Below are positions 44,912 through 53,449 of a DNA stretch of 64,000 nt, piece after piece. The DNA lies in the NCBI RefSeq assembly GCF_020667845.1, contig NZ_JAFMPQ010000026.1, positions 1 to 64,000 of the forward strand, written 5' to 3'. The first letter of the stretch is position 1. Each line of letters begins with the position of its first letter. Below the pieces are notes generated by a model. The model saw nothing but the letters and a program-made list of their open reading frames with translations. It made no database searches and was not told the origin of the DNA. A program made the translations under genes and the position numbers. The DNA comes from Cognatishimia sp. F0-27 (lineage in GTDB: Bacteria > Pseudomonadota > Alphaproteobacteria > Rhodobacterales > Rhodobacteraceae).

Positions 44912-47016
44912 GTGGTAACCTCCAGGCTGTCTTGCGGGCCCGAAACGGCGCGCGAGGATGTTGCGGGGCTGGGTCTGACGGGGCGGACCGGACGGACCGG
45001 TGCCGAGGGGGCGGGGTCCGCCCCGGGAACATTGGGCTGTGTCGCTTCGGCTTGGACGCCCGATGGGTCTGCATGCACGCCATGCGTCCGCGCGATGTCG
45101 AGCAGGATACTCCTGTTCGTGGCGAGGAACTCCGAAAGGGCGTGATGCAGGGAGGCTTCGAATCCCTGTGCGTGATCGGTCACAAGCGTGTCGAGGATCG
45201 GCTGCGTTTCCTGCCGGATCAGATGTGCGAAATCATCGGCACAAGACTGGTATCCCTTGCGGCGGCGCCAGAAACGCGACCACCACGTGCTGCGCAGATC
45301 CAGCGCGATGGTCTGCCCGAGCACGACCGGGGGTTCCGGTGTGGGCACCGGGGGCGGCTCCAGCGTCGGGCGTGCGCTGTCCAGCGCGAAGGCCTGTTCA
45401 TAGAGGGCGTTGAGATCCGCGGCGGCGCGGTTGAGGCAGTCGGATCCGTGGCGGGATGCCGAGCGCACATACCGTTGGAAGCTTGACCGCAGAAGAACCC
45501 GCAAACCGCACGGGTCATAGGACCAGACCTCCAGTTCACCATAGGCTTCGAGATGTTTGAGCAGGGCTGCGGTGGCGCGGTTCACAAAGGTCTGACGCGA
45601 GGTCTCGATCCGCTCCATGAGCCCATGGCGCAAGGGCGCGAGCCCGTGCAGAAACCGGCTCCGTGCCGCCTGTTCGATGCTGTCCAGCGCATCGGTGAGG
45701 TCTGCTTCCGAGAGGCGGCACAGGGTTTTGCCGCCGGTGGCGATAGCCGAAGCCATGGCGTCTGATGCGGTGACACTCTGATCAAGGTTTCCGATCTCGA
45801 CCGCGATTTCCTGCAAGATCTGTGATCCGGCTCCGGCTTCGATGCGGGTCGCGATGGCGCTGCCGAGCGCTTCCATGCCGGACAGGTTCCAGACCATCTC
45901 CTCGACGGTATCAAAGGGGCTTTGCGTGCCGAACGTGGCGCGTGCCCAGCTCAGCAGCGCTTCCGCGCTGTCTCGCCCCAGAGAGTCGACCCCGCCCGCC
46001 ATCGCCTCGCTGGCCCAGTAGCCGCAGCCAAAGATGATCTCGGCATCGGTGGGGCCGTCATGTTTGCGCAGCGTTTCTCGAATGCTTTCGCGGATCTCCG
46101 GCACTTCACGGCCCGGATCGGACAGTTCGTCGATGCGATTGACAAAGATGATCACGTCGCGGGATTTCACGTTGGATATCATCCTCACCAGCGCAAGGTC
46201 GACGGATGTGAGCGCCTGGCTGGCTGCGAGCACCATCACGCACAGGCGGCTGCCGCGCAGCGCATTGATGGTGATCTGCTCGCGGATCATGAACGTGTCG
46301 TTGACGCCGGGCGTATCGCGCAGGCAGAGCCGCACCGGCAACTCGGGTTGCCGGAGCCAGAGATCGGCGGTGCGCGTGATATCGGCAAACCGGCCCTTGT
46401 CGCGGTCACCGCCGGCCTCTTCCCAGAAATCGTCCCCCATGCACACGTAACGTTCGATCAATGCAGCATCGAAATTCTCGTAATCATGCGATTGCCCCAA
46501 GAGCATTTCAAAGCGCCGTCCGAGGCGGTCGCGGGACTTCTCCCGCATCGCTTCAAGCTGTGCGCGCACCTTGTCGAGTTCATCATCGGCACCGGCGCGT
46601 CCCGCCAGCTCGCCCATACGGCCGCCGCGCGTTACGAGGTGGCTCCATTCCTCTTCGGTGAAAAAGCGGAAAGAGGCATGCGCGGTGCTGCGCCGGGGTC
46701 CGGGCTGCATGTGCAGGGAGGTGACCACGGAGGTCCATGGGTTCACATCGGCGGGCAGCATGTCGTTCCAGCCGGTCATGGCATTGACAAGCGTGGTCTT
46801 GCCCGCCTTGACCTGTCCGATCATGGTCACGCTCGGTTCGAAATCGCGGATCTTGCGGCGCAATTGCTGCGCCTTAGCGACAATCGAAGGGTTGGGCGAC
46901 GCGCAGGCGTCGACCAGACGTGCATCGAGCTCTGCGAGTTTTGCGGCGAGCGGATCGAGCCCGCTGTAGGTCCGGGTCAGAAGGTCGGATGGCGTCGTCT
47001 CTGGGGATGGCATCAT
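44908..47016 (-). CDS. Dynamin-like GTPase, large (CrfC/YjdA type)
   Basis: 702 residues. G1 GQVKAGKTT (67-75), G3 DTPG (234-237), G4 NRID (293-296) are complete. A helical region follows (about 320-560) with a hydrophobic Trp/Arg patch TWWSRFWRRRKGYQS (about 585-600) that could insert into or bind membrane, and a Pro-rich tail PSAPVRPVRPVRPSP. The overall layout is that of bacterial dynamin-like proteins of the YjdA/CrfC group. CAGGAG precedes the start by four bases to the first ATG (47016) or seven to the second. It is translationally coupled to the small GTPase. Confidence 0.85.
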   Translation of the reverse strand: MMPSPETTPSDLLTRTYSGLDPLAAKLAELDARLVDACASPNPSIVAKAQQLRRKIRDFEPSVTMIGQVKAGKTTLVNAMTGWNDMLPADVNPWTSVVTSLHMQPGPRRSTAHASFRFFTEEEWSHLVTRGGRMGELAGRAGADDELDKVRAQLEAMREKSRDRLGRRFEMLLGQSHDYENFDAALIERYVCMGDDFWEEAGGDRDKGRFADITRTADLWLRQPELPVRLCLRDTPGVNDTFMIREQITINALRGSRLCVMVLAASQALTSVDLALVRMISNVKSRDVIIFVNRIDELSDPGREVPEIRESIRETLRKHDGPTDAEIIFGCGYWASEAMAGGVDSLGRDSAEALLSWARATFGTQSPFDTVEEMVWNLSGMEALGSAIATRIEAGAGSQILQEIAVEIGNLDQSVTASDAMASAIATGGKTLCRLSEADLTDALDSIEQAARSRFLHGLAPLRHGLMERIETSRQTFVNRATAALLKHLEAYGELEVWSYDPCGLRVLLRSSFQRYVRSASRHGSDCLNRAAADLNALYEQAFALDSARPTLEPPPVPTPEPPVVLGQTIALDLRSTWWSRFWRRRKGYQSCADDFAHLIRQETQPILDTLVTDHAQGFEASLHHALSEFLATNRSILLDIARTHGVHADPSGVQAEATQPNVPGADPAPSAPVRPVRPVRPSPATSSRAVSGPQDSLEVTT

Positions 47017-47064
47017 TTTACTCCTGGATTCCGGTCAAGGCGTGGGCTTTGCGGGGCGATCGGG

Positions 47065-48348
47065 TCATGCCGCCAGTGCCCGGACAACATCGTCGCGCAC
47101 CTGCGCCAAAAGGACGGCGGCTTCGGCAGCCTCCGTGGCTGTGCCCTCGATCCGCAGAAGCAACATCAACTCGTTGGCCTCCTCGAGCATCTCGACGACG
47201 CCGGGACAGGTGTCGCGGATGGCCGGCTCGTCCTCGGCGCGTTCGAGAAGCGCTTCGAAAGCCTCTTCGAGCCGGACCAGTGAGGCCGATGCTGCCGCAT
47301 CCTCCAACATGTCTTGGGGCGCATCCGAGAGCAGGTCCCGCGCGGCGGCGCGGATGAGAAACAGCATGCGAGAGAGCGTTGCGCGCGCGGCCGCGGGCAA
47401 GTCCGGCGCCTCCGGCGTTATGGCCGGGAGCGCCTCACGCGCGCCATATGGCATGGGGGAAGCCGATGCGCTGTCCGGCGCAGATCCGCAGGACGCCGAC
47501 CCCGGTGCCGGAGGGTCGTTGCGGGTCACAAGCCGCAACTCCGGCGAATCCGGGCGGGCCGGCGACTCCGGGGTCGACACAGGCTGGAGGCGCGGCTCGT
47601 CCGCACCCTGTTGCGCGAGCAAGACATAGGCGGCGTCGAGGTCCTCGCGGCGTGCCTCGGCAATCATCGCGGCGATTTTCTGGCGAAGCATTTCGGCGCT
47701 TTCCGTCGATACCATCGCCATGTCCCTCTCCATCGCGATGGCGCAAAGGCCATGCGACAGCCCGGTCTGGTCGGTCTGCGCGATCCGTGTCGCCTCCGCC
47801 GCGTTTGTTGCCACCAGCAGTGCGTGGTTCTTGAGCGCATCCGGAGCGGATTGCCACAGGGTCTGTTCCGGGGCCGACCAGGTCCGCGTGCACCAGATGG
47901 CAATATCGCAGCGCTGCGCCGCCCACAGCAACGCGGCACGACACTCTTCTGGCGATGGTTCGGTCACGACATTGAGCAGCGACATCTGTTGGAGTGTCGG
48001 CAAGGGCAACCCGATCTCGGCGTACAAGAGATCCGCACCCAGAGCGATTGGCAGCGTCGCGTCGCCGGAGACCGTGTCTCCCGCTTCCGTCGTGACCGTC
48101 ATCCGGGGGGCGGCCGCATGGCTGATCCGGGCCGGAGCGGCTTGGTGATCGGGAGCAAGCACCTGTGCATCGACCAGCGCATTGAGCACCGGAGCCTTGC
48201 CTGCACCGGGCAGGCCGAACACCGCGACACGCACCGGCGTCTGCAACCGCTCGATCAGTTTGACGCAGCGTTTGACGACCCGTCCCGATAGCCCGTCGCG
48301 GGACCGCAAGGCGTCGAGACCTTCGAGCATGTCGGCGGTTTCGCTCAT
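47065..48348 (-). CDS. Degenerate dynamin-like GTPase (pseudo-GTPase)
   Basis: 427 residues. The fold starts like the neighbouring GTPases, but the G1 motif is GLPGAGKA (45-52), with Ala where Ser/Thr is required to bind Mg. The G3 position reads VVTEPS instead of DxxG, and the G4 position reads VATNAAEA instead of TKxD/NKxD. It therefore probably binds nucleotide weakly or not at all. The second half (about 270-427) is mainly helical and acidic, with an Ala/Ser/Pro linker at 265-305. It overlaps the PP2C gene by four bases. A regulatory or scaffold partner of the two active GTPases is likely. Confidence 0.72.
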   Translation of the reverse strand: MSETADMLEGLDALRSRDGLSGRVVKRCVKLIERLQTPVRVAVFGLPGAGKAPVLNALVDAQVLAPDHQAAPARISHAAAPRMTVTTEAGDTVSGDATLPIALGADLLYAEIGLPLPTLQQMSLLNVVTEPSPEECRAALLWAAQRCDIAIWCTRTWSAPEQTLWQSAPDALKNHALLVATNAAEATRIAQTDQTGLSHGLCAIAMERDMAMVSTESAEMLRQKIAAMIAEARREDLDAAYVLLAQQGADEPRLQPVSTPESPARPDSPELRLVTRNDPPAPGSASCGSAPDSASASPMPYGAREALPAITPEAPDLPAAARATLSRMLFLIRAAARDLLSDAPQDMLEDAAASASLVRLEEAFEALLERAEDEPAIRDTCPGVVEMLEEANELMLLLRIEGTATEAAEAAVLLAQVRDDVVRALAA

Positions 48349-49268
48349 CGGACTGACTTCTTGGCAAAGGAGGCAAGTATCGCGTCACGTGCGTGCAGGA
48401 CCCGCTCACCGATCCGTCCGGCGAGGGACGTGCGCGGGGCGTGGCGGGCATGGTGTGACATGTCCGTGATTGGCGCGGGCGCGTCCAGCGCGGGTTTGAT
48501 GACCACGATCGACACATTGTCCTGATCGGGCGCATCGCGCGCGGCAACGGCGTCGATCAGGGCACGGGCGATATGCTGGCTTGGTCTGGCTTGGCCACGG
48601 TCGAGAATCGCCGCGATGTCCCGGTCCTCCAACACGTCCAGCCCGTCGCTCGCCATCAGAACGATGTCTCCGCCGCACAAGGGGACAGGGTCAGCGGGGC
48701 AATCGATCCGTGCGATGGCCGACCCAACCAGCGCTGACGTCAGGCATGCGCGTTGCGGATGCGTGCGCGCGGTTTCGGCATCAATCGCGCCTTGCTGCAC
48801 CAGCTTGTCGATTTGCGGCGCGAGGGAGTGGATTTCGTTGAGCCGGGTCAGGGTGCCATCGCGGAAGAGATAGAGCCCGGAGTCGCCGATCGAGATCCAG
48901 CGCAGGCTGGACTTTTCGATCACCGTGGTGATCAGCGTGCCCCCCATGCCCGGCTGACCGGTGCCGGAGGCGACTTGATGATGCAGGCTTCGGTTCGCCG
49001 CTTGCACCGCGTCGTGCAGCCGCGCGCTGACGTCGCCACGCAGCGCCGCATCGGGCCGCCCGGAGACGCACAGCGCGCCGAACACCTCGGACACGATGAT
49101 CCGCGAGGCGAGGTCGCCATCGTCATGCCCGCCCATACCGTCCGACAACACCGCGAGGCCAGTCTCCGCGCCATCGGCGAAATCCGCCACTACCGCATCT
49201 TCCTGCCGGTCACGCCGCCCAAGGGCCACGGCCGTTGCCACATCGGCCAGCGGTTCAGCCACGGTCAT
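48345..49268 (-). CDS. PP2C-type Ser/Thr protein phosphatase
   Basis: 307 residues. The PP2C metal and catalytic motifs are RRDRQEDAVV (start of the fold), LSDGMGGHDDGDLAS (metal-binding Asp), MGGTLITTVIE, ISIGDSGLYLF, LMASDGLDVL and DQDNVSIVVI. It removes phosphate from Ser/Thr of proteins, probably reversing the kinase in the same operon. The C-terminal 60 residues are Arg/His-rich and outside the fold. The ATG at 49268 is within the FHA gene (14-base overlap); a longer frame to 49364 is only a shadow of the FHA gene. Confidence 0.92.
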   Translation of the reverse strand: MTVAEPLADVATAVALGRRDRQEDAVVADFADGAETGLAVLSDGMGGHDDGDLASRIIVSEVFGALCVSGRPDAALRGDVSARLHDAVQAANRSLHHQVASGTGQPGMGGTLITTVIEKSSLRWISIGDSGLYLFRDGTLTRLNEIHSLAPQIDKLVQQGAIDAETARTHPQRACLTSALVGSAIARIDCPADPVPLCGGDIVLMASDGLDVLEDRDIAAILDRGQARPSQHIARALIDAVAARDAPDQDNVSIVVIKPALDAPAPITDMSHHARHAPRTSLAGRIGERVLHARDAILASFAKKSVR

Positions 49269-50331
49269 GCTCCGGGGTGTCTTCGTCCTGTGCCCAGCTG
49301 AAATCGGGTCCGCAGAGCGCAACGTAGCGCAGCGTTGTCTTGCCCACGCGGATCTGGTCGCCATTGCTGAGGGTCTCTGACGAGACGAGCGGTTTGCCGT
49401 TCAGGCGCACAAGATTGGATTTTCCACCATGCCCGATCAGGACTTCGTTTTCCTCTTCGTCATAGGCAATGGAGGCATGGTTATCGCGCGATATGCTGTC
49501 ATCGCCGAAGCTGAGCGGGATGGTCTGATCTGCGCCGCGGCCAATGGTCGACAAGCCTGCGACCAAGGCAAAGGACGCACCCCGCCCAGGGCCGTCAACG
49601 ATCACGAGCCATCCGACCGGACAGGTGACCGGCTCGGCGGCGCTCGGGGCGCGCTCTGCGGCAAAGGCATCGGGTATCAGGTCGTCGGAATGAAACCCGA
49701 GGAGGCGGGTCTTTACCCTTGCGTTGCGCGCTCCCGGCGCGGTCGCTTCTGGCGGCTCTGCCGCTAAGGGCGGCGATGCGGCGGGCATGCCGGGTGCGGC
49801 GGTCTGGGTTCCCGCGCGGGCGAGCGCCTCTCTGGCCACGGCTCCGAGGTCGTCGGTCTGCGATGTGCCGAGCGCATGCAGCGATGATACCAGCCGCGTT
49901 TGCGGAGGCTGGACCGTTGACGCCGAGTGGGACGCTTCGTGCTCTGTTGTCGGCCTTGCCGGCCGGGTTGGTTCGGATGCGCACTCCGGCTCCAGATCCC
50001 AGATCTTGCGGCGCGATGGCGTGCGTGCAGGTTCCATGTCGGCGTCTATCCCGCCGCGGTCGCGGTCTCCGAGATCGGCCATTCCGTCGAGGGCCACACC
50101 TTCAGGACCCGTCGCCGCGCCCGACTGCATGGTCGGAGGTGGGGCCTGCAGCTCCCATTTCGGCAACTCAAGCGGCGGTGGCGGCGGGTCGTCCCGCTCT
50201 TCGCGCAGCCGTGACATGCGATCCGGCAAGATGTCTTCCATAGGCGGCACAGGCTCAACACCATGTTTGGCGGTCTCTTCTGGCTGACGCGAAGGGCGCC
50301 GGCGGGCGATGATGTTGCGAAACGTCGACAT
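49255..50331 (-). CDS. FHA-domain protein
   Basis: 358 residues. The N-terminal 235 residues are low-complexity and rich in Pro/Ala/Asp/Ser, probably disordered. The C-terminal FHA domain (about 238-345) shows STIGRGADQTI (the GR pair), DDSISRDNHASI (phosphothreonine-contact Ser, Arg and His) and NLVRLNGKPL. FHA domains bind phosphothreonine, so it would read the output of the kinase upstream. GGAG precedes the ATG at 50331 by five bases. The kinase stop is only three bases upstream of it. Confidence 0.92.
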   Translation of the reverse strand: MSTFRNIIARRRPSRQPEETAKHGVEPVPPMEDILPDRMSRLREERDDPPPPPLELPKWELQAPPPTMQSGAATGPEGVALDGMADLGDRDRGGIDADMEPARTPSRRKIWDLEPECASEPTRPARPTTEHEASHSASTVQPPQTRLVSSLHALGTSQTDDLGAVAREALARAGTQTAAPGMPAASPPLAAEPPEATAPGARNARVKTRLLGFHSDDLIPDAFAAERAPSAAEPVTCPVGWLVIVDGPGRGASFALVAGLSTIGRGADQTIPLSFGDDSISRDNHASIAYDEEENEVLIGHGGKSNLVRLNGKPLVSSETLSNGDQIRVGKTTLRYVALCGPDFSWAQDEDTPEHDRG

Positions 50332-50333
50332 GG

Positions 50334-51734
50334 TTACTCCTTGACTGGATGCATGGCGCCGCCGGGTCGGCTGTCGGGGGATTTCCGGAGCGAAAACAGC
50401 CCGCCGAGCCACCCGGTCCAACGGGAGCCCCGCTCGCCGGGCGCGCCGTGATCGGCTTCGGGGTCGAGAAGGATTTCTGTGTCAGACCCGGCCAAGACGG
50501 AGGCGTGCGATCCGAAACCCTGAGACGACCCAAAGCGCCGCTTTGTCTGCGTGGCCTGCACCCGTGCAATCTCCGCGCGGATTTCATCGGGGTCTTCATT
50601 GAGGATGGCCCAATACTGGCGCTCGGCCTCGCGTTTGGCGGCAAGCGGATCGGGAGGTGTTTCTGTCTGTTCGGGGTCGCGCGGCGCGTCCTTCTGTGCC
50701 GCCCGGATGAAGTTGGTCGTTTCAGAAACCAGTTCCGAGATCCGCAGCTTCAGGTCGTCGCTGATCTCGCCCTCTTCCACCTGCATGTGCGACGGCGCGG
50801 TGCTGGTCTTGCGCCCGGCGATGACGTCAAGCCATTCCTCCGCGGTGCTCAGACGATCCTTGGCAAAAAGGGCCAGACAGGTATCAATTGCCCCGAGAAA
50901 CGCGTCGTCATAGCCAGATACCCGCCCGCGCAATGGTTGATACGGATCGCGCTCGTCCTGGGCGACGGCGGCGAGACGGATGTTGCTGTTGGGCGGCGCA
51001 CGCCCGACGATCAGGTGATGCACGGTCGCGGCGAGCGCGTAGAGATCGCTGGATTTCTGTTGCGTGCTGCCCATCAGGTAAAACTCCTGCGGCGAATACC
51101 CGTCCTTGACGGTGTGCACCCGCGACAACATGCGGGTCGTGCGCGCGGCATCTTCGCGCGCGGCACCAAAATCGATCAGCACAGGCATGCCGCCGGGCGC
51201 CAACAGGATGTTGTCCGGAGATATGTCACGATGCAGCATGTCGTTGCGATGCACATAAGACAGCGCTTCGAGCAGGTGATGCAGAATGCGCCGGATTTCT
51301 TTCGGTTCGAGCAGTTCGGGCTGGCTCTCCAGCACATCGAAAAGGTCAGGCCCTTCGACAAAATCCATCGCCATGTAAGCGGTGCCGTTATCCTTGAAGA
51401 TCTGGTGGACCCCGACGATGTTGGGATGCTCAAGCTGTGCCAGCGCGCGGGCCTCGCGCTCGAACAGTTCGACGACACGGTCGAAATCCATGCCTTGCGA
51501 GGTGGAGCGCAAACGCACCGTCCCGGACGCACGGCAGCACATCGCACCGGGGAAGCACTCCTTGATGACCACTTTCCGGCCGAGGCTGTCATGGGCGAGA
51601 TAGGTGACGCCGAAACCGCCGAAATTGAGGTAGCGGACAATCGTGTACTGGCCCTGGCACAACACCGTTCCCGCGGGCAGTTCGTCTCCGACCGGCGGTG
51701 GGGCGTTGAATTCGGGATCCGCCAAGTCTTGCAT
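50334..51734 (-). CDS. Ser/Thr protein kinase, first gene of the GTPase operon
   Basis: 466 residues. The catalytic domain (about 25-300) has the Gly-rich loop NFGGFGVTYLA (39-48), the lysine VVIKECFP (K58), HRDISPDN (168-175) and DFGAARED (188 on), followed by the YSPQEF activation-site region. The C-terminal third (about 300-466) is hydrophilic, with charged helices and no obvious membrane anchor. The start ATG at 51734 is preceded at ten bases by AAGGAGG; in-frame upstream ATGs at 51752 and 51755 have no such site. It begins the eight-gene minus-strand operon. Confidence 0.92.
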   Translation of the reverse strand: MQDLADPEFNAPPPVGDELPAGTVLCQGQYTIVRYLNFGGFGVTYLAHDSLGRKVVIKECFPGAMCCRASGTVRLRSTSQGMDFDRVVELFEREARALAQLEHPNIVGVHQIFKDNGTAYMAMDFVEGPDLFDVLESQPELLEPKEIRRILHHLLEALSYVHRNDMLHRDISPDNILLAPGGMPVLIDFGAAREDAARTTRMLSRVHTVKDGYSPQEFYLMGSTQQKSSDLYALAATVHHLIVGRAPPNSNIRLAAVAQDERDPYQPLRGRVSGYDDAFLGAIDTCLALFAKDRLSTAEEWLDVIAGRKTSTAPSHMQVEEGEISDDLKLRISELVSETTNFIRAAQKDAPRDPEQTETPPDPLAAKREAERQYWAILNEDPDEIRAEIARVQATQTKRRFGSSQGFGSHASVLAGSDTEILLDPEADHGAPGERGSRWTGWLGGLFSLRKSPDSRPGGAMHPVKE

Positions 51735-52286
51735 TGTTCCGTCGCCTCCTTTCATCATGAAACCGGTCGCCAGTTCGTGCCTGCGCGTCCTGTCTAAAAA
51801 GGCGGTGCAATGGGGCGGAAAAGTGTCGCGAGATAGGCGCAGGTCCGACAAAGGCCGTGAATGCTAGAGGTCTGAAATTGAATAAAAATATTCGTATTTT
51901 TTGAGCGGCGTCGGTGCAATCTTTTATCTGGCGGGGCGTCTTGCCCGCCATCCTGCCACCCGCACCAAAGCGGCTACATGAACGGCGTTCCGGCACGACC
52001 ACAGGCTCCATCTCATGCCGCATGGCGCGCGCCAAGGGCCAGTCATGGCGTCGCAATCCGCAACGGGCTGCGCTTGGTTGGCGGGCAGGGCCCAGCCTGT
52101 CGCGGCCACGGCGCATCCAGGTGCTTGTGCTCGCGAGGATCATGGCGCAAAGCGCTTTCGGAGCCGCCGTTGCCTGTGACTGTCGCGCTCTGCATAGTGA
52201 CGGCGCATGTGCCGCAGCCGATTGGCGGGCGCCGATTCCGCAGACCTGGCAGGATGCCCGCAGCAAATTGAAAGGACGATTTCACC
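51735..52286. other. Divergent intergenic region between GTPase operon and lasso cluster
   Basis: About 550 bases. An AT-rich block near 51868-51903 (AATAAAAATATTCGTATTTTTT in part) stands out in the GC-rich DNA and is a likely promoter area for the minus-strand kinase operon. Frames through this region are short and do not look coding. The right end carries AAAGGA ten bases before the GTG start of the nucleotidyltransferase gene. No gene is supported. Confidence 0.55.
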
Positions 52287-53444
52287 GTGTCGCATCCCAT
52301 TCCAGACTGGGACAGAGTCGATGCCTGGATCGCGGCCTGCCTGCGTGATCAGAACGTTTCTGACCCGATCCCGTCGGAATGCGATCCCGACCGGCTGATC
52401 GACAGGATGGTATATCATGGGGTGCTGGGGTGTCTGGTTGCGCGGGCGGATGCCCATGCGGTTTTTCCCACGGCCCTGCTTGCCGGCATGCAAGAGACCG
52501 CGCGCGGTCAGGCTTTCTGGGAGTTGGGCCATCACGCCGCCCTCAGACGGTTGATGGGCGCGCTTCGCGACAAGGGCATCAAGGCGCTGGCGCTGAAGGG
52601 CACCGCGCTTGCCTATTCGGTCTACGACCGTCCGGCCAGCCGGGCGCGGGGCGATACGGATCTGCTAGTGGTCCCGGACGATGTCGCGGCCGTCACCGAA
52701 ATTCTCCTGACGCAGGGATATGACGCGTGGTCCTCCACAGGCGGAGAGATACGCCTTGCAGAGATGACCTTTTCCAAACAGGACGCTCACGGCCTGGACC
52801 ATGTCATCGACCTGCATTGGCGGCCCAGCAATCACATGGTTCTGAGCCAGAGACTGACCCGCGAGGCGCTTTTTGACCGGGCGGTGCCATTGGATGCCTG
52901 TGCCGAGGGTCTCTTGCGACCGCATCTCGTGGATGCGCTTCTGATGGCCTGCTATCACCGGTTTGATCATCTCGGGCGCGCCATCGCCGTGAGCGGGGTT
53001 GAGCATGAGAGCGACACGCGGTTGATCTGGCTGATGGATGTGGTCAAGATCGCGCAACGGCTGACCGATGCGGAGTGGCGCATGTTGTGTGAACGCGCGC
53101 TCGACATGGGGTTCGGGTCGGTCTGTCACCAGACACTGCGCGTGGCCCGGGACCTGCTTGGGGCAAGAATCCCCGATCCCGTTCTGGACCGGCTCGGCGC
53201 CGCTCGCCCGGATGGCCCGGTCGATCGGTTTTTTGCAGCCTCCGCCGGGGGGCAACTCTGGATGAACTGGTGCGCCGCTCGTGGCGCCAAAGCCAAGCTT
53301 CTTTTCCTCAAGCAGCTCGGTTTTCCGCCCGAAGCCTATATGCGGGCGCATTTCGGACAGGATCAGCGGCGCGAATGGCTTGGCACGCTCTATCTGCGGC
53401 GGGCGTTCGGCGGTGCCGCCAAGATGGCGCGGCGTCGGGGGTAG
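52287..53444 (+). CDS. Nucleotidyltransferase-fold protein of lasso-peptide cluster (PF14907 type)
   Basis: 385 residues. Start GTG with AAAGGA upstream. The nucleotidyltransferase motif is RARGDTDLLVVP (about residue 127), followed by the long helical region typical of the NTP_transf_5-type proteins found in several lasso-peptide and other RiPP clusters. The role is unknown; in kinase-containing lasso clusters such a protein occurs next to the kinase and may act on the phosphorylated peptide or be a tailoring enzyme. It is the first gene of the plus-strand lasso cluster. Confidence 0.8.
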   Translation: MSHPIPDWDRVDAWIAACLRDQNVSDPIPSECDPDRLIDRMVYHGVLGCLVARADAHAVFPTALLAGMQETARGQAFWELGHHAALRRLMGALRDKGIKALALKGTALAYSVYDRPASRARGDTDLLVVPDDVAAVTEILLTQGYDAWSSTGGEIRLAEMTFSKQDAHGLDHVIDLHWRPSNHMVLSQRLTREALFDRAVPLDACAEGLLRPHLVDALLMACYHRFDHLGRAIAVSGVEHESDTRLIWLMDVVKIAQRLTDAEWRMLCERALDMGFGSVCHQTLRVARDLLGARIPDPVLDRLGAARPDGPVDRFFAASAGGQLWMNWCAARGAKAKLLFLKQLGFPPEAYMRAHFGQDQRREWLGTLYLRRAFGGAAKMARRRG

Positions 53445-53449
53445 GCGCG

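Noticed and set aside
42734-51734. Type VI secretion accessory genes (kinase/FHA/phosphatase)
   Set aside because: No tube, sheath, baseplate or membrane-complex gene is in the window, and dynamin-like genes are not T6SS parts.
51914-52348. Plus-strand frame in the divergent region
   Set aside because: It has no family similarity, lacks a ribosome binding site and would overlap the start of the nucleotidyltransferase gene.
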